64,000 nucleotides of DNA from the NCBI RefSeq assembly GCF_014490745.1, contig NZ_LZEU01000001.1, forward strand, positions 930,001 to 994,000. Reading direction: 5' to 3'. Below are positions 48,784 through 59,012 of the stretch, in pieces (the first letter of the stretch is position 1; every line of letters begins with the position of its first letter). This DNA is from Pseudomonas alcaligenes (GTDB lineage Bacteria > Pseudomonadota > Gammaproteobacteria > Pseudomonadales > Pseudomonadaceae). A program made the position numbers and the translations under genes. Below the pieces are notes generated by a model. That model had not been told where the DNA came from. It did not search any database and was given only the letters and a program-made list of their open reading frames with translations.

Positions 48784-50391
48784 TCAATGGCGGAAGTGGC
48801 GCATGCCGGTGAAGACCATCGCGATGCCAGCTTCGTCGGCTGCGGCGATGACTTCCGCATCGCGCATCGAGCCGCCCGGCTGGATCACCGCGGTGATGCC
48901 GACCTTGGCCGCATTGTCCAGGCCGTCGCGGAACGGGAAGAAGGCGTCGGAGGCCATGACCGAACCGGCGACCTGCAGGCCGGCGTGCTCGGCCTTGATC
49001 GCGGCGATACGCGCGGAGTTGACGCGGCTCATCTGGCCGGCGCCGACGCCGATGGTCTGGCGGCCCTTGGCATAGACGATGGCGTTGGATTTGACGAACT
49101 TGGCCACTTTCCAGGCGAAGATCAGGTCATGGATTTCCTGCTCGCTCGGCGCACGCTTGGTCACGATCTTCAGGTCTTCGGCCTTGATCATGCCGATGTC
49201 GCGGCTCTGCACCAGCAGGCCACCGTTGACGCGCTTGAAGTCCCAGCCAGCGGCGCGTTCGGCCGGCCACTCGCCGCACTCGAGCAGGCGCACGTTGGCC
49301 TTGGCAGCGACCACGGCACGGGCTTCGGCGCTGATTTTCGGGGCGATGATCACTTCGACGAACTGGCGGTCGACGATGGCCTTGGCGGTCTCGCCATCCA
49401 GCTCGCGGTTGAAGGCGATGATGCCGCCGAAGGCCGACTCGGTGTCGGTGGCGTAGGCCAGGTCGTAGGCCTTGCGGATGCCGCCTTCGGCGTCGGTGGC
49501 CACGGCCACGCCGCACGGGTTGGCGTGCTTGACGATGACGCAGGCCGGCTTGACGAAGCTCTTCACGCACTCCAGCGCGGCGTCGGTGTCGGCCACGTTG
49601 TTGAACGACAGTTCCTTGCCCTGCAGCTGGATGGCAGTGGCGACGCTGGCCTCGCCTTTCTGTGCTTCCACGTAGAACGCCGCGCTCTGGTGCGGGTTCT
49701 CGCCGTAGCGCATTTCCTGGGCCTTGATGAACTGGCTGTTGAAGGTGCGCGGGAAGGCGCCACGCTCTTCAGTGGACAGGGTGTCGCGGCTCTGGTCGAT
49801 GGTGCCCAGGTAGTTGGCGATCATGCCGTCGTAGGCAGCGGTGTGCTCGAAGGCCTTGAGGGCCAGGTCGAAGCGCTGGGCGTAGCTCAGGCCGCCGGCT
49901 TTAAGCGATTCGACGATGCCGGCGTAGTCGCTGGCGTTGACCACGATGGCCACGTCTTTGTGGTTCTTCGCAGCGCTGCGCACCATGGTCGGGCCGCCGA
50001 TGTCGATGTTCTCGATGGCGTCGGCCAGGTCACAGCCCGGCTTGGCCACTGTGGCGGCGAAGGGGTAGAGGTTGACCGCGACCAGGTCGATCGGCTTGAT
50101 GCCGTGCTGCTCCATCACGTCGCCGTCGAGGGCGCGACGACCGAGGATGCCGCCGTGGATCTTCGGGTGCAGGGTCTTCACGCGACCGTCCATCATTTCC
50201 GGGAAGCCGGTGTAGTCGGCGACTTCCACCGCGGCCACCCCGTTGTCCTTGAGCAGCTTGTAGGTGCCGCCGGTGGAGAGGATTTCCACGCCCAGGGCGA
50301 CGAGCTCGCGGGCGAACTCGAGGATGCCGGTCTTGTCGGAGACGCTGATCAGGGCGCGGCGAACGGGGAGGCGGGTGGTCTGGTCGGTCAT
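48784..50391 (-). CDS. purH: bifunctional AICAR transformylase/IMP cyclohydrolase PurH
   Basis: Last two steps of IMP synthesis. 535 residues, typical length. The cyclohydrolase domain begins [18 protein letters not shown] near residue 14; the transformylase half holds KHANPCGVA near 278 and the late [13 protein letters not shown] use the ATG at 50391 ([10 protein letters not shown]) rather than 50403, in line with the family. The fis terminator ends 31 bases upstream, leaving no room for a separate ordinary promoter. Confidence 0.97.
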   Translation of the reverse strand: MTDQTTRLPVRRALISVSDKTGILEFARELVALGVEILSTGGTYKLLKDNGVAAVEVADYTGFPEMMDGRVKTLHPKIHGGILGRRALDGDVMEQHGIKPIDLVAVNLYPFAATVAKPGCDLADAIENIDIGGPTMVRSAAKNHKDVAIVVNASDYAGIVESLKAGGLSYAQRFDLALKAFEHTAAYDGMIANYLGTIDQSRDTLSTEERGAFPRTFNSQFIKAQEMRYGENPHQSAAFYVEAQKGEASVATAIQLQGKELSFNNVADTDAALECVKSFVKPACVIVKHANPCGVAVATDAEGGIRKAYDLAYATDTESAFGGIIAFNRELDGETAKAIVDRQFVEVIIAPKISAEARAVVAAKANVRLLECGEWPAERAAGWDFKRVNGGLLVQSRDIGMIKAEDLKIVTKRAPSEQEIHDLIFAWKVAKFVKSNAIVYAKGRQTIGVGAGQMSRVNSARIAAIKAEHAGLQVAGSVMASDAFFPFRDGLDNAAKVGITAVIQPGGSMRDAEVIAAADEAGIAMVFTGMRHFRH

Positions 50392-50422
50392 TGCAAAGTC
50401 CATCAGAGCTGGGAAATTCAGT

Positions 50423-50454
50423 AAAAAAGGGCGGCTTGTGCAGGCCGCCCTTTT
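50423..50454 (-). terminator. fis terminator, just upstream of purH
   Basis: AAAAGGGCGGC (50425-50435) pairs with GCCGCCCTTTT (50444-50454), and the minus strand reads into six T. It begins 17 bases after the fis stop and ends about 31 bases before the purH ATG. Confidence 0.92.
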
Positions 50455-50470
50455 CCAGGCATTCGATTGA

Positions 50471-50806
50471 TTACAGCAGATCGTATTGCTTGAGCTTCTT
50501 GCGCAGGGTGCCGCGGTTCAGGCCGAGCAGCTCGGAAGCCTTGGTCTGGTTGCCCTTGACGTAGTTCATCACGGTTTCCAGCAGCGGCGCCTCGACCTCG
50601 TTGAGCACCAGGTTGTAGACGTCGGTGACGTCGGCACCTTCCAGGTGAGCAAAATAGTTGTGCAGCGCTTTTTCCACGCTACCGCGCAGGGTCTGACCCT
50701 CTTCGCTGGGCGTGGTCAGGTGCTGCTTCAGGTTGGTGTTGTCGCTCACGGGTACTGCCCCATCAAAAGCTGATTGATCAAAAAAAGGCTCGGTCATCCT
50801 CGTCAT
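50471..50806 (-). CDS. fis: nucleoid protein Fis
   Basis: 111-residue DNA-bending protein that shapes the nucleoid and aids rRNA transcription. The C-terminal helix-turn-helix ends [19 protein letters not shown], nearly identical to E. coli Fis, and the dimer core [14 protein letters not shown] is near residue 43. The N-terminus differs, as among pseudomonads. The start at 50806 overlaps the dusB stop (ATGA), the standard dusB-fis operon. The terminator after it marks the operon end. Confidence 0.97.
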   Translation of the reverse strand: MTRMTEPFFDQSAFDGAVPVSDNTNLKQHLTTPSEEGQTLRGSVEKALHNYFAHLEGADVTDVYNLVLNEVEAPLLETVMNYVKGNQTKASELLGLNRGTLRKKLKQYDLL

Positions 50807-51795
50807 GCGGCCACCTCGGTTTCCTTGTTATGGCGTTCGGCGAAAAACTGCCGAACGGCGGTGTACTGCGTGTCCGTACCATCCAGACGATTGAACTCGG
50901 CGCGAAACTCCCTGGCGCCGGGCAGGGTGGCGAGATACCAGCCAACATGCTTGCGAGCGATGCGCACACCCATCACATCGCCATAGAAGGCGTGCAGGGC
51001 GGCCAGGTGCTCCAGCAGAATCCGTTCGACTTCATGCAGCGCTGGTGCCGCCAACTCCGTGCCGGTCGCCAGGAAGTGGGCGATCTCGCGGAAGATCCAC
51101 GGCCGCCCTTGCGCCGCACGGCCGATCAGCAGGGCATCGGCGCCGGTGGCGTCGAGCACGGCCTTGGCCTTGTGCGGCGAATCGATGTCGCCATTGGCGA
51201 ACACCGGAATGGATACCGCCTGCTTGATGGCGGCGATGGTGTCGTACTCGGCCTCGCCGGTGTACAGGTCGGCGCGGGTGCGGCCGTGTACGGCGAGGGC
51301 GGCGATGCCGGCCTGCTCGGCGATCTTGGCCACGTTCAGGCCGTTCTTGTTGCTGCGATCCCAGCCGGTGCGGATCTTCAGGGTGACCGGTACGTCGACT
51401 GCCTTGACCACGGCGTCGAGGATGGCGCCAACCAGATCTTCGTCTTTCATCAGCGCCGAGCCGGCGGCCTTGTTGCAGACCTTTTTGGCCGGGCAGCCCA
51501 TGTTGATGTCGATGATCTGGGCGCCCATTTCCACGTTGCGGCGGGCGGCTTCGGCGAGCATCTCGGGGTCGCCGCCGGCGATCTGCACCGAGCGTGGCTC
51601 GGGATCGCCGCTGTGGATCATGCGCAGGCTGGACTTGCGGCTGTTCCACAGGCGCACATCGCTGGTGACCATCTCCGATACCACCAGGCCCGCGCCGAGG
51701 CGCCGGCACAGCTGCCGGAACGGCTGATCGGTGACGCCCGCCATGGGGGCGAGGATCAGCGGGTTGGGCAGTGTGTAAGGGCCGATGCGTACCAC
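50803..51795 (-). CDS. dusB: tRNA-dihydrouridine synthase DusB
   Basis: Flavoenzyme reducing a uridine in the tRNA D-loop. 330 residues with FMN-barrel signatures APMAGVTDQPFRQL near residue 16, and INMGCPAKKVCNKAAGSAL near 98, where the second Cys is the catalytic acid. The start is a GTG at 51795 preceded by AGGGAAGA. It leads the dusB-fis operon, behind a 304-base gap with a probable growth-rate-controlled promoter. Confidence 0.96.
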   Translation of the reverse strand: MVRIGPYTLPNPLILAPMAGVTDQPFRQLCRRLGAGLVVSEMVTSDVRLWNSRKSSLRMIHSGDPEPRSVQIAGGDPEMLAEAARRNVEMGAQIIDINMGCPAKKVCNKAAGSALMKDEDLVGAILDAVVKAVDVPVTLKIRTGWDRSNKNGLNVAKIAEQAGIAALAVHGRTRADLYTGEAEYDTIAAIKQAVSIPVFANGDIDSPHKAKAVLDATGADALLIGRAAQGRPWIFREIAHFLATGTELAAPALHEVERILLEHLAALHAFYGDVMGVRIARKHVGWYLATLPGAREFRAEFNRLDGTDTQYTAVRQFFAERHNKETEVAA

Positions 51796-51972
51796 CGGTG
51801 GTCTTCCCTGTCTTGTGGTTAGGTTCTGGACGAACAGTGCCTGGGCTCGGTGCTACTGCGTTAACCGCAGGAACCACCTTCGCTCGGCGACTTTTCGTGC
51901 AGATTCCGTGAAGTCGTCAGGGAAAGGCGTGGCCAGCCTGTGCTCGAAACGGCTTCATGGGAGTGCGAAAAA

Positions 51973-52009
51973 GGGAGGGCATGATACCCGCTCTCGGTGA
52001 CCGGATAAA
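51973..52009 (-). promoter_or_regulatory. candidate dusB-fis promoter with GC-rich discriminator
   Basis: On the minus strand TTTATC, 17 bases, TATCAT, then GCCCTCCC. The 5'-most 304 bases between dusB and the DUF3426 gene hold no gene. The GC-rich discriminator after the -10 is the hallmark of ppGpp/DksA-sensitive promoters such as E. coli fis. The -35 is weak. The leader would be about 180 bases long. Confidence 0.45.
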
Positions 52010-52099
52010 GGCTGTTTTGAACAAATTATGAGCAGCTGACGGGTTATCGCCGTTGGTGCGGACGTATGGGGGAGGTGCCGGAAATCCGCCGCCTGCAGG

Positions 52100-53518
52100 C
52101 TATTCCGGCGAGTGGAAACTTAGGCTGTAGTTGACGGCCTTGGTGCCCGGATCGCTGATTTCCAGAGACACGTGGATCGGCGTCTGCGGCGGCATTTCCG
52201 CCTGGCCGGCAAGCTCGCCACCGAGGTACTGGCTGGGCTTGAAGCGGCTGCTGGCGAGCAGCTGGCCATTGATGTCGGCGAAGCGCAGTTCCAGCAGGGG
52301 GAAGGGCTGGGCGAAGGGGGCGCGGTTGTAGATGATCGCGTCGACCATCAGCGCGTTCATGTAGTCCGGGTGGCTGCGTACCACCAGGTTGGTGCTCTTG
52401 ATCTGCTCGATGTCGACCTTGGATGGCAGGCTGCAGCCCAGCTCCGGACACAGCTGCTCGAACCAGGGGCGGTATTCGTCCTGGCGCGCCAGTTCCTCGA
52501 AGTGGTAGAGCACGTACTGGCTGGTCAGGGCACCGGCGGCCAGCAGGTTGAGCAGGCCCCAGCCGATCCAGCGGCCCCAGGGTTTGCGCGCTTCCTGCCA
52601 GTCGAGCTGCAGAGGTTCTTCGGCCAGTTCGAACAGGCTGTCGTCGCGCAGAGCCGGCTCGCTGCGAGCCGGCGCGGCGGGCGTAGCGCTCAGGCGGGCA
52701 TAGTTGGCGTCGTCGATTTCGTCGATTTCGTCGGCGGCAGGCTCATCGTCGGCATCCAGGGCGCTGAACGACGGCTCCTCGCGCGGGGGCAGAACGCTGC
52801 TGGCGGCTGGGCTGCCCAGCGCCGGTTCGCGGCGAGGTGCGACGGGCGCTGGCGCTTCGCTGGCAGCCAGGGTGTCGCTGGCGCGCGCCACCAGTGGTGC
52901 GCTCACAGGCGCCTCGACGGGCGGGCGTGGCGCCGGTACGGGCGTCGGTGCGCTACGCGGCTTGGCGTCGTCCTTGAGCAGGGACTCGGCCCAGCTCTCG
53001 TCGTGGCGGTCGCGCTCTTCGGTGGGGCGATGGAGCAGGCTCTCGCCGGGCTGTGGGGCGCGGTCGAGTGCGAGGAAATCCTTGGAGAGCTGCATCTCCT
53101 GTTCTTCCAGTTTGGCCAGTTCCTCATCGAGGTCGAGGCTGTCGAGATCGAGGTCGTCGTGGATCCACAGGGTGTCGACGGACTTCTTCTCGCTGGCCGG
53201 CGCAGCGCTCAGGCTGGCCGCTGGAGCTGGAACTGGAGCTGCCCGGGGCTCGACTGCCGGCGCTGGCGGAGCAGTCGGGCGGGCGGGCGCTGCGCTGGCT
53301 GCAGGGGCCGGGTGCGGCTGTGGCATGGCCGGGGCGCTTGGCGCGGGGGCGGCCGGTTTGCTGGCGCGCGACTGATCCACCAGCAGCTGCTGGGCCGCAT
53401 TGAACACGTGCAGGCAGGCCCCGCAGCGCACCACGCCATGGGCTGCGCCCAGCTGGCCGCGACTGATGCGGAAGCTGGTACGGCAATGGGGGCACTGGGT
53501 GACGAAACTGTCGGTCAT
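52100..53518 (-). CDS. zinc-ribbon and DUF3426 membrane protein
   Basis: 472 residues. N-terminal MJ0042-type zinc ribbon with Cys9, Cys12, Cys32 and Cys35; a long Pro/Ala- and acid-rich linker of low complexity (about 50-300); one membrane helix near 316-334 (GWGLLNLLAAGALTS); and a C-terminal DUF3426 domain. Same place as PA4851 of PAO1, between prmA and dusB. Function unknown; the zinc ribbon would face the cytoplasm and DUF3426 the periplasm. The linker is high in A and P and could vary in length. Confidence 0.85.
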   Translation of the reverse strand: MTDSFVTQCPHCRTSFRISRGQLGAAHGVVRCGACLHVFNAAQQLLVDQSRASKPAAPAPSAPAMPQPHPAPAASAAPARPTAPPAPAVEPRAAPVPAPAASLSAAPASEKKSVDTLWIHDDLDLDSLDLDEELAKLEEQEMQLSKDFLALDRAPQPGESLLHRPTEERDRHDESWAESLLKDDAKPRSAPTPVPAPRPPVEAPVSAPLVARASDTLAASEAPAPVAPRREPALGSPAASSVLPPREEPSFSALDADDEPAADEIDEIDDANYARLSATPAAPARSEPALRDDSLFELAEEPLQLDWQEARKPWGRWIGWGLLNLLAAGALTSQYVLYHFEELARQDEYRPWFEQLCPELGCSLPSKVDIEQIKSTNLVVRSHPDYMNALMVDAIIYNRAPFAQPFPLLELRFADINGQLLASSRFKPSQYLGGELAGQAEMPPQTPIHVSLEISDPGTKAVNYSLSFHSPE

Positions 53519-53642
53519 GCGGGGATCCGGGTAAACGAGGGGCTAGTTTACCCAAGCACAGGGTGGAAAGCACAGGCTTGGCGCCGCGCAGGGGCTGAAC
53601 CTGCTGCATGATCCCCGGTTCGCGAGGTCATGCAGCGACTTC

Positions 53643-54521
53643 TTAGCGCCGCACGCCGCTGATGCGTACCCAGCCGTCCTTGGTCGCGGTCGGGTCGAGG
53701 TCGAAGGCGTCCTGGTAGGCGGCGCGCACTTCTTCGGCCTGCTCGGCGAGGATGCCGGACAGCGCCAGGCGCCCGCCGGCCTTGACCAGGGCGGTGATCT
53801 GCGGAGCCAGCGACACCAGCGGGCCGGCGAGGATATTGGCGACCACCACGTCGGCGGCCTGCTGCGGCAGGTCTGCCGGCAGGTAGACCGGGAAGCGGGC
53901 CGGGTCGATGCCGTTGCGCGAGGCATTGTCGCGCGAAGCCTCCAGGGCCTGCGGGTCGATGTCGGTGCCGACCGCCTGCGGGGCGCCGAGCAGCAGGGCG
54001 GCGATGGCCAGGATGCCGGAGCCGCAGCCGAAATCCAGCACGCTGCAGTTGTCCAGCGCCTGGCCGTCCAGCCATTCCAGGCACAGGGCGGTGGTCGGGT
54101 GGGTGCCGGTGCCGAAGGCCAGGCCCGGGTCAAGCAGCAGGTTGACCGCCTCCGGCTCCGGTGCGGCATGCCAGCTCGGCACTATCCACAGGCGGCGGCC
54201 GAAACGCATGGGCTGGAAGTTGTCCATCCAGCTGCGCTCCCAGTCCTGGTCGGCGATCTGCTCGATCTGGTGCTCGGGCAGCGGGCCGCCGGTCAGCAGT
54301 TCCAGGTGGGCGACCAGGTTGCTGGCATCGGTGTCGGCCTCGAACAGGGCCAGCAGGTGGGTATGCGACCACAGCGGGGTGGTGCCCAGATCCGGCTCGA
54401 AGATCGGCTGGTCTTCGGCGTCCATGAAGGTCACCGATACGGCGCCGACGCCGAGCAGGGCGTCTTCGTAGGTTTCCGCCTGATCCGGGGTGATGGCGAT
54501 GCGGACTTGTAACCAGGGCAT
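53643..54521 (-). CDS. prmA: ribosomal protein L11 methyltransferase PrmA
   Basis: 292 residues. The N-terminal substrate-recognition half starts [14 protein letters not shown], and the SAM-binding motif I is [20 protein letters not shown] near residue 160, with [15 protein letters not shown] before it. Trimethylates L11 on the ribosome. The ATG at 54521 is typical; the longer frame to 54620 overlaps nothing recognisable. It shares its strand with the accBC genes, behind a hairpin. Confidence 0.97.
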   Translation of the reverse strand: MPWLQVRIAITPDQAETYEDALLGVGAVSVTFMDAEDQPIFEPDLGTTPLWSHTHLLALFEADTDASNLVAHLELLTGGPLPEHQIEQIADQDWERSWMDNFQPMRFGRRLWIVPSWHAAPEPEAVNLLLDPGLAFGTGTHPTTALCLEWLDGQALDNCSVLDFGCGSGILAIAALLLGAPQAVGTDIDPQALEASRDNASRNGIDPARFPVYLPADLPQQAADVVVANILAGPLVSLAPQITALVKAGGRLALSGILAEQAEEVRAAYQDAFDLDPTATKDGWVRISGVRR

Positions 54522-54615
54522 GGGAAACCTCGTGGACGATGGGGCGCTAGTGCAATTGGCCGCGCAGCTTACTTGAGGGGCGCCGCGGCTGCCACCGCAG
54601 GCGCCAGCCGGAAAC

Positions 54616-54645
54616 GACAAGGGCCGCCCGTGGGCAGCCCTTGTC
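54616..54645 (-). terminator. accC terminator
   Basis: GACAAGGGC (54616-54624) pairs with GCCCTTGTC (54637-54645), followed on the minus strand by GTTTCC. It begins about 19 bases after the accC stop. Confidence 0.7.
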
Positions 54646-54663
54646 GATGCGCCAAGCCGCAGC

Positions 54664-56016
54664 TTAGTGCTTGTCCATACCCAGTTTCTTTTCCAGGTAG
54701 TGGATGTTCACGCCACCCTTGGCGAAACCCTTGTCGCGGGTCAGGTCGCGGTGCAGCGGGATGTTGGTCTTGATACCGTCGACCACCAGCTCGTCCAGGG
54801 CGTTGCGCATGCGTGCCATGGCCTCGGCGCGATCCTTGCCGTAGGTGATCAGCTTGCCGATCAGCGAGTCGTAGTTCGGCGGTACCGAGTAGCCGCTGTA
54901 CAGGTGCGAGTCGACCCGCACGCCATTGCCGCCCGGAGCGTGGTAATGCTTGACCTTGCCCGGGCAGGGCATGAAGTTGTCCGGGTCTTCGGCGTTGATC
55001 CGGCACTCCAGGGCGTGACCGCGGATGACCACGTCGCTCTGCTTGATCGACAGCTTGTTGCCGGCGGCGATGCTGAGCATTTCCTTGACGATGTCGATGC
55101 CGGTAACCATCTCGGTGACCGGGTGCTCGACCTGCACGCGGGTGTTCATCTCGATGAAGTAGAAGCGGCCGTCTTCGTAGAGGAACTCGAAGGTGCCGGC
55201 GCCACGGTAGCCGATCTCGATGCAGGCATCGACGCAGCGTTGCAGCACTTCGGCGCGGGCCTTCTCGTCGATGCCCGGGGCCGGCGCCTCTTCCAGTACC
55301 TTCTGGTGGCGGCGCTGCAGCGAGCAGTCGCGGTCACCCAGATGCACGGCGTGGCCCTGGCCGTCGGAGAGTACCTGGACTTCCACGTGGCGCGGGTTGC
55401 CGAGGAACTTCTCCAGATAGACCATCGGGTTGCCGAACGCGGCACCGGCTTCGGTGCGGGTCAGCTTGGCCGACTTGATCAGGTCTTCTTCCTTGTGCAC
55501 CACGCGCATGCCGCGACCACCGCCGCCGCCGGCGGCCTTGATGATCACCGGGTAGCCGACTTCGCGGGCAATCGCCAGGGCGGTTTCCTCGTCTTCCGGC
55601 AGCGGGCCGTCGGAGCCCGGTACCACCGGAACGCCGGACTTGATCATGGCGTTCTTGGCGGAAACCTTGTCGCCCATCAGGCGGATCACGTCGCCGGTGG
55701 GGCCGACGAACTTGAAGCCGGACTTCTCGATCTGCTCGGCGAAGTCGGCGTTCTCGGCGAGGAAGCCGTAGCCCGGGTGGATCGCCGTGGCGCCGGTGAC
55801 TTCGGCGGCGGCGATGATCGCCGGGATGTTCAGGTAGGACTTGGCGCCCGGCGCCGGGCCGATGCACACGGTTTCGTCGGCCAGGCCCAGGTGCATCAGG
55901 TCGCGGTCGGCGGTGGAGTACACGGCCACCGTCTTGATGCCCATTTCCTTGCAGGCGCGCAGGATGCGCAGGGCGATTTCGCCACGGTTGGCGATCAGGA
56001 CTTTTTCCAGCTGCAT
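54664..56016 (-). CDS. accC: biotin carboxylase subunit AccC
   Basis: 450-residue ATP-grasp enzyme that carboxylates biotin on AccB for acetyl-CoA carboxylase, the first step of fatty acid synthesis. N-terminal [20 protein letters not shown], glycine loop [13 protein letters not shown] near residue 162 and [13 protein letters not shown] near 288 are present. I use the ATG at 56016; GGGGAACC is upstream. It follows accB by 17 bases and ends with a terminator. Confidence 0.98.
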   Translation of the reverse strand: MQLEKVLIANRGEIALRILRACKEMGIKTVAVYSTADRDLMHLGLADETVCIGPAPGAKSYLNIPAIIAAAEVTGATAIHPGYGFLAENADFAEQIEKSGFKFVGPTGDVIRLMGDKVSAKNAMIKSGVPVVPGSDGPLPEDEETALAIAREVGYPVIIKAAGGGGGRGMRVVHKEEDLIKSAKLTRTEAGAAFGNPMVYLEKFLGNPRHVEVQVLSDGQGHAVHLGDRDCSLQRRHQKVLEEAPAPGIDEKARAEVLQRCVDACIEIGYRGAGTFEFLYEDGRFYFIEMNTRVQVEHPVTEMVTGIDIVKEMLSIAAGNKLSIKQSDVVIRGHALECRINAEDPDNFMPCPGKVKHYHAPGGNGVRVDSHLYSGYSVPPNYDSLIGKLITYGKDRAEAMARMRNALDELVVDGIKTNIPLHRDLTRDKGFAKGGVNIHYLEKKLGMDKH

Positions 56017-56033
56017 CGCAGGTTCCCCGCGCA

Positions 56034-56495
56034 TCAAACGATGGTGAACAGGGGCTGGTCGTATTCCACCGGCTGGCTGTTATCGACCAGGATGGACTCG
56101 ATCACGCCGCTGGCTTCGGCCTCGATGTGGTTCATCATCTTCATCGCTTCGACGATGCACAGGATGTCGCCTTTCTTCACGCTCTGGCCCACTTCGACGA
56201 AGTTGCCCGAGGTCGGCGAAGCGGCGCGGTAGAAGGTGCCGACCATCGGCGAGCGCACCACGTGGCCGTTCAGCTTGGCAGCGGCCGGAGCGGCTTCGGC
56301 AGCGGCCGGAGCGGCGGCAGCAACCGGGGCGGCGGCCGGGGCTGGCGCGGCGGCGTAGACCGGCTGGGCAGCATAGGCCGGCTGCTTGCTGTGACGGCTG
56401 ATGCGCACGGACTCTTCGCCCTCGCGGATCTCCAGTTCGTCGATACCGGACTCTTCCAGCAGCTCGATCAGTTTTTTGACTTTACGGATATCCAT
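56034..56495 (-). CDS. accB: biotin carboxyl carrier protein AccB
   Basis: 153 residues: N-terminal 40 residues, an Ala/Pro-rich linker (about 42-75) and the C-terminal biotinyl domain with Lys119 in [12 protein letters not shown], the biotin attachment site. The thumb segment of type I domains is recognisable around residue 95 ([10 protein letters not shown]). It is transcribed together with accC, and follows aroQ at 27 bases. The linker's sequence is low complexity, as usual. Confidence 0.98.
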   Translation of the reverse strand: MDIRKVKKLIELLEESGIDELEIREGEESVRISRHSKQPAYAAQPVYAAAPAPAAAPVAAAAPAAAEAAPAAAKLNGHVVRSPMVGTFYRAASPTSGNFVEVGQSVKKGDILCIVEAMKMMNHIEAEASGVIESILVDNSQPVEYDQPLFTIV

Positions 56496-56522
56496 AGCTT
56501 TGCAACTCCCAAGGTGAGGTCG

Positions 56523-56966
56523 TCAGGGGCGTTCTAATTGTTCCAGGGCAGCCTCCAGAGCCAGCCGGTAACCGCTGGCGCCAAGGCCGCAGATCACTCC
56601 CACGGCAACATCGGAAAAGTAGGAGTGATGGCGGAATGCTTCACGTTTGTGCACGTTGGACAGGTGCACTTCGATGAATGGGATGCTCACTGCCAGCAAT
56701 GCGTCACGTAAGGCGACGCTGGTATGAGTGAAAGCGGCCGGATTTATCAGAATAAAGTCGACACCTTCGCCTTTTGCGGCGTGAATGCGCTCGATCAGTT
56801 CGTACTCGGCATTGCTCTGCAGGTACTGCAGATGGTGGCCGGCGGCGCGGGCGCGCTGCTCCAGATCCTGGTTGATCTGGGCCAGGGTGGTGGCGCCATA
56901 GACGCCGGGTTCGCGGGTGCCCAGCAGGTTGAGGTTGGGGCCGTGCAGCACCAGAAGGGTGGCCAT
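56523..56966 (-). CDS. aroQ: 3-dehydroquinate dehydratase type II AroQ
   Basis: 147 residues of the type II dehydroquinase of the shikimate route. N-terminal [13 protein letters not shown], the catalytic tyrosine near residue 24 in [22 protein letters not shown] and the histidine in [11 protein letters not shown] are all present. The ATG at 56966 is the usual start; the in-frame ATG at 57023 has no function. It stands 27 bases upstream of accB on the same strand. Confidence 0.97.
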   Translation of the reverse strand: MATLLVLHGPNLNLLGTREPGVYGATTLAQINQDLEQRARAAGHHLQYLQSNAEYELIERIHAAKGEGVDFILINPAAFTHTSVALRDALLAVSIPFIEVHLSNVHKREAFRHHSYFSDVAVGVICGLGASGYRLALEAALEQLERP

Positions 56967-57086
56967 GCGCGCTGTCCTTGTTATGTCCTGGGAATGGCCG
57001 GGACTATGCCGAATGCGCTGCACACTGTCCAGTTACCGGCAATAGTCGGCACGATGGCCGAAATTTGCGGCAGAAATATGACGATC

Positions 57087-58895
57087 TCAGTTCTGGCGGG
57101 CGTGCGCGCGGGTCAGGCGTTCGGCAAAGTCGGCGGCGCCGATCTCACCTACGACACGCAAATCGGCGATTTCGTCACCGCTGCTGGCAAAGAACAGGAT
57201 CGCCGGCGGGCCGAACAGCTGGTAGCGATCAAGCAGGGCGCGCTGATCGGCGCGGCTTTCGGTGATATCGAAACGGATCAGTCGGTAGTCGCCCAGCTGA
57301 GCCGTTACCTCGGGTGCGCTGAACACTTCGCGCTCAATCACCTTGCAGCTGATGCACCAGTCGGCATACCAGTCCAGCAGCAGGGGGTGGCCGGCGTTCT
57401 TCGCCGCAGCCAGGGCGGCGTCCAGCTCGGCCGGGCTGGTCACGGTCTGCCAGCTGGCGCTGGCCGGCGCGGCTGCTGTAGCGCTGCTGGTCGCGAGCTG
57501 CCCGAGCGGGCGCAGTGGGTCGCTGTGGCCCTGCAGGGCGCCGAACCAGGCGGCGATGGCGTAGATCAGCAGCGGCAAGCCGAGCAACTGGGCGAATTTC
57601 TGGTGATGGGTCTTCGGCGTCAGTTCCAGTGCGCCCAGCCACAGAGCCACGCCGGCGGCCAGCAGGCCCCACAGGGCGAGGGCGACCGGGCCTGGCACCA
57701 CCCGTTCCAGCAGCCATACCGCGACGGCCAGCAGCAGGGCGCCGAACAGGTTGCGCACGCCGATCATCCAGTTGCCGGACTTCGGCAGCAGGGCGCCGCC
57801 GCCAACGGCGAACAGCACCAGCGGGGTGCCCATGCCCAGGCCGAGGGCCAGCAGCTTGAGGCTGCCGCCGAGGGCATCGCCGCTGCTGCTGATATAGAGC
57901 AGGGCACCGGCCAGCGGGGCGGACACGCAGGGCGATACCAGCAGGCTGGAGAGCACGCCGAGGGCTGCCGCACTGAGCAGGGTGCCGCCGTGCAGGCGCT
58001 GGCTCAGGCGTTGCAACGGGCCGTCGATGGCGGCCGGCAGGCGCAGTTCGAGGAAGCCCAGGCTGGCGGCGCCGAACAGGGCGAAGAAAATCGCGAATGG
58101 CACCAGTACCCAGGGTGACTGCAGGCGTGCCTGCAGGTTGAGCTCGGCACCGAACAGGCCCATCAGCGCACCGAGGATGGCGAAGCTGATCGCCATCGGC
58201 AGCACATAGGCCAGCGCCAGCACCAGGCCGCGCAGGCCCCCGGGCTGGCCACGCAGCACCACGCCGCTGAGGATCGGCAACATCGGCAGCACGCAAGGGG
58301 TGAAGGCCAGGCCCAGGCCGCCGAGGAAGAACAGCGCCAGCTCCTTCCAGTTCCAGCCGGCTGTGCTCGGTGCGGCGGGAGTGGTGGTAGTGCCGGTCGT
58401 TGCGCTGGTCGCCGGGGCGGCGGCATTTTCGCCGCTACCCGCCACTTCCAGGCGTTCGGTTTCCGGCGGATAGCACAGGCCCTTGTCGGCACAGCCCTGG
58501 TAGGTGACGTGCAGGGTCAGCGGCAGGCCGATGGGGTTGTCCAGCGGCAGCTCGACATCGAGGATGCCGTGGTACACCTCGACATCGCCGAAGTATTCGT
58601 CGTGCTTGGCTTCGCCGGCCGGCAGCACGGCCGCGCCCTTGGCCAGGTCGCTCGGTTCGATGCGGAACTGGAAGCGGTGGCGGTAGAGGTAGTAGCCCTC
58701 GGCGGCGATGAAGCGCAGCTTCACCGTTTTGGCATCGCTGCTGACCAGGCTCAGGCGGAAGGCCTCGCGCACCGGCAGGAAGTCCGCACTGTTGTTCAGC
58801 GGTGCGCCCAGCGGCGCATCGGGCAGCTTGTCGAACAGCCCGGCCAGGGCCGGCAGGGTGAACAGCAGCAGGAACAGCGGTAGCAGACGGCGCAT
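57087..58895 (-). CDS. dsbD: thiol:disulfide interchange protein DsbD
   Basis: Transfers reducing power from cytoplasmic thioredoxin across the inner membrane to periplasmic isomerases. 602 residues: signal peptide (about 1-18), periplasmic alpha domain with the Cys pair in CADKGLCY, eight membrane helices (about 180-440) with the redox cysteines in FTPCVLP and VSPCVSA, and a thioredoxin-like gamma domain with CISC at about 514-517. The ATG at 58895 gives a proper signal peptide; an upstream ATG adds five residues. Nothing is missing. It is 120 bases upstream of aroQ. Confidence 0.96.
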   Translation of the reverse strand: MRRLLPLFLLLFTLPALAGLFDKLPDAPLGAPLNNSADFLPVREAFRLSLVSSDAKTVKLRFIAAEGYYLYRHRFQFRIEPSDLAKGAAVLPAGEAKHDEYFGDVEVYHGILDVELPLDNPIGLPLTLHVTYQGCADKGLCYPPETERLEVAGSGENAAAPATSATTGTTTTPAAPSTAGWNWKELALFFLGGLGLAFTPCVLPMLPILSGVVLRGQPGGLRGLVLALAYVLPMAISFAILGALMGLFGAELNLQARLQSPWVLVPFAIFFALFGAASLGFLELRLPAAIDGPLQRLSQRLHGGTLLSAAALGVLSSLLVSPCVSAPLAGALLYISSSGDALGGSLKLLALGLGMGTPLVLFAVGGGALLPKSGNWMIGVRNLFGALLLAVAVWLLERVVPGPVALALWGLLAAGVALWLGALELTPKTHHQKFAQLLGLPLLIYAIAAWFGALQGHSDPLRPLGQLATSSATAAAPASASWQTVTSPAELDAALAAAKNAGHPLLLDWYADWCISCKVIEREVFSAPEVTAQLGDYRLIRFDITESRADQRALLDRYQLFGPPAILFFASSGDEIADLRVVGEIGAADFAERLTRAHARQN

Positions 58896-59012
58896 GGCGG
58901 GCTCGCACAACGGACTTGGCGGGCATCATACCCAAGTCGGCGGGGCGACCCCAGAAGGCCGCATGCCGCAGGGTGTCAGCGGATATTGCCGGGCGACCGC
59001 CGGTCGTTTGGC

